Shown piece after piece: positions 56,676 through 64,000 of a stretch of DNA of 64,000 bases. The stretch is from JACCXG01 sp963785755. Its GTDB lineage: Bacteria > Acidobacteriota > Vicinamibacteria > Vicinamibacterales > 2-12-FULL-66-21. The position numbers were made by a program, and so were the translations under genes. The stretch's first letter is position 1. Every line of letters starts with the position of its first letter. The notes beneath the pieces are model-generated. The model was not told where the DNA came from. It did no database searches and saw only the letters and a list, made by a program, of their open reading frames with translations. The stretch lies in NCBI GenBank assembly GCA_963785755.1, contig CAWAXG010000013.1:310001-374000 (forward strand), in the 5' to 3' direction.

Positions 56676-59039
56676 CTACCGGAAGACAAGCCTCCCGCCG
56701 ATCTGAATCGACCGCCCGGGCCCGAAGTGCGTTCCGCTGAACGGATTCCCGAAGTTGTAGGCGAATCGTTGTCCGGTGAGATTGGCAACGAAGAGCCGCA
56801 CGCTGAGCTCGGTGCTGCCGCGCTTCACGATCCGCTTCGAGAGCGCGGCATCGAACAGCGTCCGCGGCTTGACCCGGCCACGTTCGAAGTCGACGAGCTC
56901 CGCCCCCGGACGCTCGGCGAGCTCGTCGAGCTCATCGTCATCCACTTCGAGCGGCGTGCCGCTCTCATGACGGCCGCTGACGCTCACGGACAGGCCGGGC
57001 GTCTCGGCATCGTACGAGATGCCGAACGATCCGACGTTGCGCTGATCGTGATCCGGCGTGAACGCGGTTCCCGGCCCGATCTCGATCACTTCGTCCTCGA
57101 GAAAGAGACCTCCGAGGATCGGACCGTACTGGACGACCAGGGCGTTCGCATAGCTGGCGTAGCCCGACCAGCCTCGTGTCCGCGGTACTTCGATCCGCAC
57201 GTCAATGCCGGAGGCGCGTCCCTCCGCGACGGAGTTCGGAAACAGAATCGTCGTCCCGAAGAAGACGTTCGGGTCGGCAACGTCCGTAATCCATCGCCGC
57301 CACACCGCGACATCGAGCCGGAACCGGCGTGCGATCGCGTGCTCGAAGCCCACCTCGACGACGGTCTGCCGTTCCGGTTCGAGCTCCGCTCCGCCGCCGG
57401 TCTCGTCCGTGAACGGCGAAAGGCTCCAGGCGAGCTCGGACGATGAAAGGAGGAGATTCTCCGCCTGCGGCGGTTGAAAGAACCGGCCGACGGAAGCCCG
57501 AAGCGTCGAATCCAGTCCTTCAAAGCGATACGCGACCCCGGCTCGCGGACTGATCTGCGCCGCTCTCGTGAGGAGCCGGCTCCAATCAACGCGGGCGCCC
57601 GCATCGATCGTCAGCGCGTTCGTCACCCGGAAGGTGTCCTGCACGTAGAGGGAGAACAGCGATGGCGTCGCTGTACCGTTGAAATAGAACGGGTCGTCGA
57701 GCGTGTATTCGAGGGCTTCGTCGCTGAGCCCCGCCTCCTCCGCAAGATCCTCGTCGGTCACACCAAACATGAAGTCTTCGCGGAGCCTGAGCCACGACGC
57801 CTCGCCGCCCGCCTTCAGCAGATGCCTGCCGTCCTGGTGCGAGACGCTGGCCAGCACACCGAGCCGACCCAACGTTCGATCCGCGTGAGTGAACAGCGGC
57901 GTGTCACGGCTGCTCCCTTCGAGCTCGGACGATCCAAAACGGTTGTATGCCGCCAGCTGCGACACCGTCGCCGGCGACCAGGCGCGCTGCCACGACACGC
58001 TCTGCGAGTACTGTCCGATCCGCTGGCGCTGATCCTGGCTGGCCGCTTGCTGATCCTCGCCGTGCGGCACGTCGAAGGTGGAACGGTGGACTCCCGCAAC
58101 CGCGGTCACCATGTCCCGGCCTGCAGCCGCCCAGCCGAACTGTCCGCCACCGCTCCAGGCTCCACCGTCGTTGTGGAGGTTGTCGGGATGGACCGGATCG
58201 AGATAGCGGGATGACGATTGGCGGCTGACCCCCAGGGTGAGGGATGACGTGCGGCTCGCAGGGCCGCCTGACACGATCGAGAACTGCCGCGTCTCATCGC
58301 TGCCGGCCGACCCTTCGAATGAACCGCTCCACTCGTCGGCGGCACGCGCCGAGGAGCGGACCTCGAGCACACCGCCCGCTTTCCAGCCGAACTCGGGAGG
58401 AATGTATCCGCTGACGATGTTCAGCGATTCGACCATCGCGGGATCGGGCGCGCTGCCGAACAGCCCGTCGAGGCGCTCGTACACCGGCACGCCGTCGATG
58501 ACGTAGAGAAACCCGTCGTCCACTCCGCGGGAGTGAAGCAGCCCGTTGTCCTCGGTCGACCAGCCCGCGGTGGCGATCGCATCCTGCAGGCCTCGACTGC
58601 GGAGCCGCGCCGGCGCGCGCCTGATCGATTCCCCGCCCAGCGTCACGCGAGTCGTCGCCGATCCGGCCGTGGATTCCGCTCCATGGACGACGACCTGCTC
58701 TGCCGCCACCGCTGAAAGTCGCAGTTCGATTCTCACGGGGATGGCGCTCGTGACGTTGATCTTCTGGATGATGGCCTGGAGCTGCGGCGCCTCCGCGCGG
58801 ACGGCGTAGGTGCCCAGCGGCACATTGGTCAACGTGAAGGTCCCGCTCGCCGCCGCAGTCGTCGCCAGCGGCACGCCCAGCGGATCGAGCAACGTGACGG
58901 TCGCGGCATCGGCCGGCTGACCATCGGGCGTGATCACCACGCCGGTGATCGTCCCCTGCTGAAGCTGCGCCGCAGCCGGCGCTGCCGAGAGCAGGGCGAG
59001 CAGCACGATCAGCGCTCGCACAAACAATCGACAAGCCAT
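56676..59039 (-). CDS. TonB-dependent receptor with N-terminal carboxypeptidase-regulatory domain
   Basis: This is an outer-membrane energy-coupled receptor. It has 787 residues. The signal peptide (ALIVLLALLSAAPAAAQ) is followed by a carboxypeptidase-regulatory-like beta-sandwich (about 30-105: TITGVVITPDGQPADAATVT). The plug domain has RGVDDGFLYVIDGVPVYERL, and a 22-strand-type barrel ends in the aromatic C-terminal strand (SIQIGGRLVFR). No TonB or siderophore genes are adjacent, so the ligand is unknown. It converges with the ABC-2 gene pair. Confidence 0.92.
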   Translation of the reverse strand: MACRLFVRALIVLLALLSAAPAAAQLQQGTITGVVITPDGQPADAATVTLLDPLGVPLATTAAASGTFTLTNVPLGTYAVRAEAPQLQAIIQKINVTSAIPVRIELRLSAVAAEQVVVHGAESTAGSATTRVTLGGESIRRAPARLRSRGLQDAIATAGWSTEDNGLLHSRGVDDGFLYVIDGVPVYERLDGLFGSAPDPAMVESLNIVSGYIPPEFGWKAGGVLEVRSSARAADEWSGSFEGSAGSDETRQFSIVSGGPASRTSSLTLGVSRQSSSRYLDPVHPDNLHNDGGAWSGGGQFGWAAAGRDMVTAVAGVHRSTFDVPHGEDQQAASQDQRQRIGQYSQSVSWQRAWSPATVSQLAAYNRFGSSELEGSSRDTPLFTHADRTLGRLGVLASVSHQDGRHLLKAGGEASWLRLREDFMFGVTDEDLAEEAGLSDEALEYTLDDPFYFNGTATPSLFSLYVQDTFRVTNALTIDAGARVDWSRLLTRAAQISPRAGVAYRFEGLDSTLRASVGRFFQPPQAENLLLSSSELAWSLSPFTDETGGGAELEPERQTVVEVGFEHAIARRFRLDVAVWRRWITDVADPNVFFGTTILFPNSVAEGRASGIDVRIEVPRTRGWSGYASYANALVVQYGPILGGLFLEDEVIEIGPGTAFTPDHDQRNVGSFGISYDAETPGLSVSVSGRHESGTPLEVDDDELDELAERPGAELVDFERGRVKPRTLFDAALSKRIVKRGSTELSVRLFVANLTGQRFAYNFGNPFSGTHFGPGRSIQIGGRLVFR

Positions 59040-59074
59040 CTGAGTCGATTGTAGCTTTGCTCGCCCACCTCTTC

Positions 59075-59325
59075 GTCAACTCCCAACTCCCAACCTCCAA
59101 CTCCCAAAACGTACGGCTCGCACCATCGGGACGAAGCCGCGGCAAGAAGGCATATCGTCGCGACTTTCACCCAGCTGTCTCGAGCCTATCGTTTTGGGAG
59201 TTGCCCGCCGCCGCTCGTCGACTCGGTCGCAGCCGACGAGCTCTGGCGAGGCCTCGCCGTAGCGCGCATCGACCCGTCCGCGCGCGGAGGCGGGGGAATT
59301 GGAAGTTGGGAGTTGACGAAGCGAA
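59075..59325. repeat. Composite inverted repeat of AACTCCC / GGGAGTT words
   Basis: It has CAACTCCCAACTCCCAACCT at the left, TTTTGGGAGTTG near 59192, a GGCGAGGCCTCGCC module near 59250, and AATTGGAAGTTGGGAGTTG at the right. It is nearly the same composition as the 3719-3867 and 35959-36255 regions, including a TTTCACCCAGCTG segment shared with 3719-3867. No gene is seen. Confidence 0.75.
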
Positions 59326-59327
59326 GC

Positions 59328-60284
59328 CTACTGCTCCTGCTGATAGAGGAGAGCCTGTTCGTCCGACTCGAAGAACAGCGACCAGTCGTCGTCGGCGGCA
59401 AGCCCCTCGTCTGGCGGCAGCAGGGACTGGGAGGCGGCGACGCGGACGCGGACCTGGAGCTCGGTCTCCGCGCGCCCCTTCATCGTCCCGATCGTGGGCG
59501 GCACGTCGGCATAGTCGCGGCCGACGGCCGTCCGGATGTGGCGATTCCCGGTGATGACGCCGTTGGTGGGATCGAAGCCGACCCATCCGAGTCCAGGCAG
59601 GAGCGCCTCCACCCAGGCGTGGGTGGCCCCCTCGGCGGATCGATCCTGATGCAGCTCGTCGTGGAACAGATAGCCGCTGACATAGCGGCAGGGAATCCGC
59701 AGCCGGCGAACGACCGCGATCATGATGTGCGAGAAGTCCTGACAGACGCCCCGGCGCGATTCGAGGCTGACTTCGATCGGCGAATTGACCGCGGTGCTCT
59801 TCTTCACGTAGTCGAACGCGCCGTTGATCGCGGTGGAGACATCGACGAGCAGGGTCAGCGGATCGCGGCCGCCGGCCTCGTCGATGCGGAGCTCGCGCAC
59901 CAGGTCCTCGAGCTGCGGGCTGGACCTCGCGTACTGGCTCGGCATCAGCATCGGCCAGTGATCCCCCTCGTGCAAGACGCGCTCGAGCTCATCCCACGCC
60001 TCCAGCGGCAGCGACGGCGGGAGTGCATCGGGCATGTCGAGATGCACCAGGGCGTCGGCGACGATGGTGAGCTCGCGGTGGTGGGCGGGAAGATCGAAGT
60101 GATGCACCTGGTTGCCGAGATGGTCCACGAACCCGAAGATGCGCGCGCGGGGATTGACCGACAACTGGAACGTGAAGCAGCGCTGCGTGCGCTCGGTCCG
60201 CGGATGCATCCGCACTTCCATGATGCTCTGCCAGACCGGGCGGCTGTAACGGTAGCGCGTGACATGGCGGATGGCGTAGAACAT
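59328..60284 (-). CDS. Transglutaminase-like protein of the Anbu cluster
   Basis: It has 318 residues. The N-terminal bacterial transglutaminase-like domain starts YAIRHVTRYRYSRPVWQSIM. The papain-like core has catalytic Cys in SRRGVCQDFSHIM, His in GATHAWVEALLP and Asp in GWVGFDPTNG. These proteins usually act as cysteine peptidases or amidases rather than crosslinkers. The ATG lies 7 nt after an intercistronic hairpin. It is the last gene of a run with alpha-E, ATP-grasp and Anbu genes, a set that recurs in many bacteria. Confidence 0.9.
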   Translation of the reverse strand: MFYAIRHVTRYRYSRPVWQSIMEVRMHPRTERTQRCFTFQLSVNPRARIFGFVDHLGNQVHHFDLPAHHRELTIVADALVHLDMPDALPPSLPLEAWDELERVLHEGDHWPMLMPSQYARSSPQLEDLVRELRIDEAGGRDPLTLLVDVSTAINGAFDYVKKSTAVNSPIEVSLESRRGVCQDFSHIMIAVVRRLRIPCRYVSGYLFHDELHQDRSAEGATHAWVEALLPGLGWVGFDPTNGVITGNRHIRTAVGRDYADVPPTIGTMKGRAETELQVRVRVAASQSLLPPDEGLAADDDWSLFFESDEQALLYQQEQ

Positions 60285-60291
60285 TTATCTT

Positions 60292-60402
60292 CCGGGGGAC
60301 TTCGTCCCCCGGACCCCCTTACACGGGCGCTCGCGGGGGCCCCTCACTCCCCGCTCCGCGCCCGTGGCTCGTTCGCTGCGCTCACTCGCTGCCGTCAGCA
60401 CA
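60292..60402 (-). repeat. Intercistronic hairpin element, copy 4
   Basis: Reverse orientation, in the sense of the minus-strand genes. It ends in CCGGGGGAC-TTC-GTCCCCCGG (60292-60312), 7 nt before the transglutaminase start. The other parts (GTGTAAGGGGG, GGGAGTGAGGGGCC, GAGCCACGGGCGCG) match copies 1-3. A degraded fifth copy sits at 61351-61380 before the alpha-E gene. Confidence 0.85.
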
Positions 60403-60407
60403 GGTTT

Positions 60408-61343
60408 TCATCCTTCGAACGCGATCTCGACCGGGTAGTCGATGTAGGCATCGTGCACGGCCGAGTGCAGCGCCCGGCACTGATCGAGCACGCCGTTCAG
60501 GAACGCGTGCAGGTCGCCGGCGAGCAGCTCCGGAATCGTGGCAAACGCGAGCGACGAGCGCAGCCGCCCGATGACCCGGCTGATGTGGGCGCGATGCCGG
60601 CTGGGCGACTGCGCGGTGATCGCCCGGAGGGCGACATACATCCGTTCCACCGAGTAGCGCACCGAGTACGGGAACTCCGGATGCACGAGCAGGAGCTCGG
60701 CGATGCGGTCCGGCTGCAGATCGGCGGTGAAGACCTTGCAGTAGGAGTCGAACGCGGCGCAGCTGGCGAGCAGCGCAATCCAATCGAGGTCGTCGGCCTG
60801 GGTCGTCATCCCGAAATAGGCGTCGAGCAGCTGCGACACGGCGCACGCGCGCTCGGTGTACTTGCCGAGCTGCACGAAGCGCCAGCCTTCGCCATGCGTC
60901 ATCGTGGTTTCGCTGACGCCATGAAACGCGTACGAGCCTTCACGCACGGCCGCCACGAGCCGCATGACCGACTCGTCGTCTTCGACGTTCACGCCGAGCG
61001 ACACCGCTTCGTGATAGAGCCGATTGAGCTGCTCCCACATCTCGGAGCTGATCTCCTCGCGCACCTGCGACGCGTTTTCCCGCGCCGCTGCCAGCGACGC
61101 GATGATCGACGAGCGGTTCCTGACATCGGCGGCGAGCCGGCGGATCGCGTCGTGCGGATCCGGATTCCCGGTCTCGAGCTTCAGGCCCATCACCGTGAGC
61201 GCCCGGTACCAGCGCTCGTCGGTCGCCGCCTCGGTACGGCTCAACATCAGGCTGAACGTCGCGTCGATCACGCGCGAACAGTTGTCGGCGCGCTCGAAGT
61301 AGCGGCTCATCCAATACAAGCTGTCGGCAACGCGTGAAAGCAT
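60408..61343 (-). CDS. Alpha-E domain protein (DUF403)
   Basis: It has 311 residues and is an all-helical alpha-E protein of unknown biochemical role, usually encoded with a circularly permuted ATP-grasp. It begins MLSRVADSLYWMSRYFERAD, the family signature, and has VAAVREGSYAFHGVSETTMT and GEGWRFVQLGKYTERACAVS. It is full length. The start is preceded by a degraded hairpin element. It lies between the ATP-grasp gene (120 bp upstream) and the transglutaminase gene. Confidence 0.92.
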   Translation of the reverse strand: MLSRVADSLYWMSRYFERADNCSRVIDATFSLMLSRTEAATDERWYRALTVMGLKLETGNPDPHDAIRRLAADVRNRSSIIASLAAARENASQVREEISSEMWEQLNRLYHEAVSLGVNVEDDESVMRLVAAVREGSYAFHGVSETTMTHGEGWRFVQLGKYTERACAVSQLLDAYFGMTTQADDLDWIALLASCAAFDSYCKVFTADLQPDRIAELLLVHPEFPYSVRYSVERMYVALRAITAQSPSRHRAHISRVIGRLRSSLAFATIPELLAGDLHAFLNGVLDQCRALHSAVHDAYIDYPVEIAFEG

Positions 61344-61462
61344 GTTTACTTGTCGGACTGTCGTCCACCGGACCCCTTACTCGGTTATCAGTTGCCACAC
61401 GCCAGTTGCCTGTTGAACTTCTGACTGACTCACTGAAAGCTGGGAACTCGGAAACTCCCACT

Positions 61463-62917
61463 TCAGCTCTGTAGCACCCAGGTGTCCTTCGAGCCGCCGC
61501 CCTGCGAGGAGTTCACGACCAGCGACCCCTTGCGCAGCGCGACGCGGGTCAGGCCGCCCGGGGCGATCGTGACCTTCTCGCCGAACAGCACGTACGGGCG
61601 CAGGTCGACGTGGCGCGGCTCGATCGCGCCGTCGATGAAACAGGGCGCCGTGGACAGCGCGAGCACGGGCTGCGCGATGTAGTTGCGCGGATCGATCATC
61701 ACCCGCTCGCGCATGATCGCGCGCTCGTCGGCGCTGCTCTGCGGACCGATCAACATGCCGTAGCCGCCGGACTCCCCGACGGCTTTGACCACGTGCCGGG
61801 TGAGGTTGTCGAGCACGTGCGTCCGCTGCACCGGATCGGTCATCAGCAGCGTTTCGACGTTGTCGAGGATCGGATCCTGATCGAGGTAGTACTTGATGAT
61901 CTTCGGCGCGTAGGCATAGATCGCCTTGTCGTCGGCGACGCCGGTGCCGAGCGCATTGGCCAGCGTGACGTTCCCCGCCCGGTAGGCGCTGAAGAGGCCA
62001 GGCGAGCCGAGCGCGGAATCGACGCGGAACGCCAGCGGATCGAGAAAGTCGTCGTCCACGCGGCGGTAGATCACGTGCACGCGCTTGAGCCCGCGCGTCG
62101 TCCGCATGTAGACGAGATTGTCGTGGACGACGAGATCGCGGCCCTCGACGAGCTCGATGCCCATCTGCCGCGCGAGGAAGGAATGCTCGTAGTACGCCGA
62201 GTTGTAGACGCCTGGTGTCAACAGCACGATCGTCGGCTCGACGCATCCATCCGGCGCGAGCGAGCGCAGCGTCGAGAGCAGCGCCTGGCTGTAGTGCTCG
62301 ATCGGCCGGACGCCGCACTTGCGAAACAGCGTCGGGAAAATCTGCTTCATCACCTTGCGGCTGGACAGCATGTAGGACACGCCGCTCGGCACCCGCAGGT
62401 TGTCCTCGAGCACCACGAACCGGCCGTCGGGAAGCCGGACGAGATCCGTGCCCATCACGTTGACGTAGACGTCGCGCGGCACCTTGACCCGCATCATCTG
62501 CCGGCGGAAGTGCTTGCACGTGTAGACGACGTCGCCCGGGACCACGCGGTCCCGGAGAATGCGGCGCTCGTGATAGATGTCCTTCAGAAACAGGTTGAGG
62601 GCGGTGATGCGCTGCGTGAGGCCGCGCTCGATCACATCCCAGTCGGCCGCCGACACGATGCGCGGCAGCAGGTCGTGCGGAAAGATGCGCTCGGTGGCCT
62701 CGTTCCGGCCGTAGACGGTGAAGGTGATGCCCTGGTTGAAGAACGTGAGGTCGGCCTTCTGCTTGCTGCGCAGCAGTTCGTCCGGAGTGAGGCGGGTCAG
62801 CTCCTTGTGCAGCTTCCGGTACGGACGGCGGGCCTGTGCCTTGCCGTCGAACATCTCGTCGAAGGCGTCCGACAGCGAGTAGCCGGCGAACAGGTCAGCC
62901 GTGGCTTGTGTGGGCAC
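61463..62917 (-). CDS. Circularly permuted ATP-grasp type 2 protein
   Basis: It has 484 residues and is a predicted ligase that forms a peptide-like bond using ATP. Blocks include ITFTVYGRNEATERIFPHDL, LVRLPDGRFVVLEDNLRVPS, GVYNSAYYEHSFLARQMGIE and NALGTGVADDKAIYAYAPKI, and the ATP/metal site is in VKAVGESGGYGMLIGPQSS. It is first in the run ATP-grasp, alpha-E, transglutaminase, and probably makes a peptide tag or small peptide that Anbu and the transglutaminases act on. That role is a hypothesis from gene neighbourhoods. Confidence 0.92.
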   Translation of the reverse strand: MPTQATADLFAGYSLSDAFDEMFDGKAQARRPYRKLHKELTRLTPDELLRSKQKADLTFFNQGITFTVYGRNEATERIFPHDLLPRIVSAADWDVIERGLTQRITALNLFLKDIYHERRILRDRVVPGDVVYTCKHFRRQMMRVKVPRDVYVNVMGTDLVRLPDGRFVVLEDNLRVPSGVSYMLSSRKVMKQIFPTLFRKCGVRPIEHYSQALLSTLRSLAPDGCVEPTIVLLTPGVYNSAYYEHSFLARQMGIELVEGRDLVVHDNLVYMRTTRGLKRVHVIYRRVDDDFLDPLAFRVDSALGSPGLFSAYRAGNVTLANALGTGVADDKAIYAYAPKIIKYYLDQDPILDNVETLLMTDPVQRTHVLDNLTRHVVKAVGESGGYGMLIGPQSSADERAIMRERVMIDPRNYIAQPVLALSTAPCFIDGAIEPRHVDLRPYVLFGEKVTIAPGGLTRVALRKGSLVVNSSQGGGSKDTWVLQS

Positions 62918-63009
62918 TGGGGCAACGCCGCGGAGTCACCGGAACGGAAAAATGCGCCATCTGGCGAACCATAGGCGCATTCACCATGCAACGGTCGAGC
63001 CGGACGGGA

Positions 63010-63774
63010 TCACGGAGCACGCACGACGGCTTCCCGCGGGAGCGCTTGCTGGCCGTCGAAATCGATTTCCGGAAGCTGCTCCACCGCCCGACGCAGCGAC
63101 TGTTCCCACGAGGCGTGAATCAGGTTGAGGTCCGGATCGGTCGCCGCGAGCCGGCGGTAGCGCGTGACGGCTAACGTGTCCTTCTTGTAGAGCAGCAAGT
63201 CGATCGGCGGGCCGACGGTCACATTCGAACGCATGGTCGCGTCGAACGACAGCAGCGCGTACTTGGCGGCCACCTCGAGCGACGTCCCTGCCTCGATGCC
63301 GCGATCGAGAATCGGACGGCCGTACTTCACCTCGCCGAGCTGGAGGTACGGTGAGTCGTCTGTTGCCTGGAGCGGGTTGCCCTGTGGGTAAATCAGATAC
63401 AACGTCGGCGGCCCGCCGAGGACCTGGCCGCCGAGCAGCAGGTGGACGTTGAAGCTGAAATTGTCGCGCTCGAGCGCCGCCCGATCGATTTCCGAGACGC
63501 TGCGTACGCAGTCGCCGACGATCCGGGCGGCGTGATAGACCGACGGCGCCGTCGCCAGACCGAGACCGGCATCGAAGTCCGCGCGGAGCAACGAGATGAC
63601 CGACTGGCTGATCGACAGGCTGCCGCTCGTGAGAATGACGAAGACGCGCTCGCCCTCGCTCACGAAGCGATACATCTTGCGGCAGACATTGACCTGATCG
63701 AACCCGGCATTCGATCGTGAGTCGGAGGCCATCACCAGCCCCTCCGACGTCACAATCCCCAAACAGTAGGTCAC
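63010..63774 (-). CDS. Anbu, proteasome-like peptidase
   Basis: This is an Ntn-hydrolase of the ancestral proteasome beta-like (Anbu) family, forming cytoplasmic ring or spiral assemblies. It has about 254 residues. With the GTG at 63774 the protein begins (M)TYCLGIVTSEGLVMASDSRS; removal of Met exposes the nucleophile threonine, as Anbu requires. The Asp-Ser-Arg and the lysine-type site in FDQVNVCRKMYRFV follow. It is about 90 bp upstream of the ATP-grasp gene on the same strand and divergent from a second transglutaminase gene. Confidence 0.88.
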   Translation of the reverse strand: MTYCLGIVTSEGLVMASDSRSNAGFDQVNVCRKMYRFVSEGERVFVILTSGSLSISQSVISLLRADFDAGLGLATAPSVYHAARIVGDCVRSVSEIDRAALERDNFSFNVHLLLGGQVLGGPPTLYLIYPQGNPLQATDDSPYLQLGEVKYGRPILDRGIEAGTSLEVAAKYALLSFDATMRSNVTVGPPIDLLLYKKDTLAVTRYRRLAATDPDLNLIHASWEQSLRRAVEQLPEIDFDGQQALPREAVVRAP

Positions 63775-63908
63775 AATCCCTCGCGGAGGTGAACGTTCGC
63801 CCGTTGTGCCTCCATCATACACGCCCTGTCCGGACGGAATCCGCCATGCGTGTTAGACTCCCTCTCCGCGTACGGGCGGCATGGATTCTGCCTTCGTAAG
63901 CCCCGGCT

Positions 63909-64000
63909 ATGCTCATCCGACTCGGCTACGACATCCGCTTCGACATCAAGGCACCGGTTCCAGTCGTCGCGCTGCTGAAGGTCCATCCCTCCCGCCGCCA
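63909..64000 (+). CDS. Second transglutaminase-like protein (3' end outside window)
   Basis: Only the first 30 codons are present: MLIRLGYDIRFDI, then KAPVPVVALLKVHPSR. This matches the N-terminal beta domain of transglutaminase-like proteins that accompany Anbu clusters (start MLIRxGYDI...LLxVHPSR). The ATG follows GCCCCGGCT without a clear Shine-Dalgarno. It diverges from Anbu across 134 bp. The call rests on the short N terminus plus context. Confidence 0.65.
   Translation, partial: MLIRLGYDIRFDIKAPVPVVALLKVHPSRR

Noticed and set aside
59313..61337. 674-codon plus-strand frame opposite the transglutaminase and alpha-E genes
   Set aside because: Shadow of two well-supported genes and the intervening repeat.
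61610..62974. 454-codon plus-strand frame opposite the ATP-grasp gene
   Set aside because: Shadow; all conserved motifs are on the minus strand.

Overview
The window is 64 kb of GC-rich, gene-dense bacterial chromosome. No rRNA, tRNA, phage, transposase or CRISPR array was seen. Gene content suggests an Acidobacteriota-like organism: large TonB receptor with a carboxypeptidase-regulatory domain, secreted M64 peptidase, DUF2911 and DinB-like secreted proteins, CotH/VTC/DUF4956 module, YVTN propeller, Anbu cluster. Taxonomy is inferred from gene types only.

Layout. 1-8086 (+) is branched-chain amino acid biosynthesis: ilvD (5' end outside the window), ilvB (frameshifted), ilvN, ilvC, a sigma-54-type activator and ilvE. 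8217-9712 holds a small membrane protein and a stand-alone LigD-type DNA ligase. 9861-18417 (-) is a urease operon (ureD, fused ureA-ureB, ureC, ureF, ureG; no ureE seen) followed by a secreted esterase and an M64 peptidase. 18449-26511 (+) carries homoserine to threonine to 2-oxobutanoate: a candidate transcription attenuator with leader peptide, thrB, two threonine synthases, fused aspartokinase-homoserine dehydrogenase and ilvA. It feeds the isoleucine genes at the left end.

26578-33656 holds a DinB-like secreted protein, a broken vanadium haloperoxidase-like gene, and a minus-strand VTC / DUF4956 / CotH / CotH module. 33860-45019 is sugar and amine metabolism: PLP decarboxylase, DUF2911, sugar isomerase, Gfo/Idh oxidoreductase, xylA, xylB, a LacI regulator and an AmpG-like permease. 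45304-47652 has a Uma2-family protein, a YVTN lipoprotein and a cytochrome c. 47827-53785 is a CUT2 sugar ABC importer whose permease is fused to the binding protein, divergent from an IclR-type HTH/periplasmic-binding regulator. 53998-59039 holds an ABC-2 exporter and a TonB receptor. 59328-64000 is an Anbu (proteasome-like) cluster: two transglutaminases, alpha-E protein, ATP-grasp and Anbu.

Two things cut across the regions. First, intergenic DNA is full of repeat families: long inverted repeats built of degenerate 6-8 bp words, and a separate element that always ends in a GC hairpin 4-7 nt before the next start codon. Second, at least five single-base frameshifts interrupt otherwise well-conserved genes, so either assembly indels or real gene decay is present.
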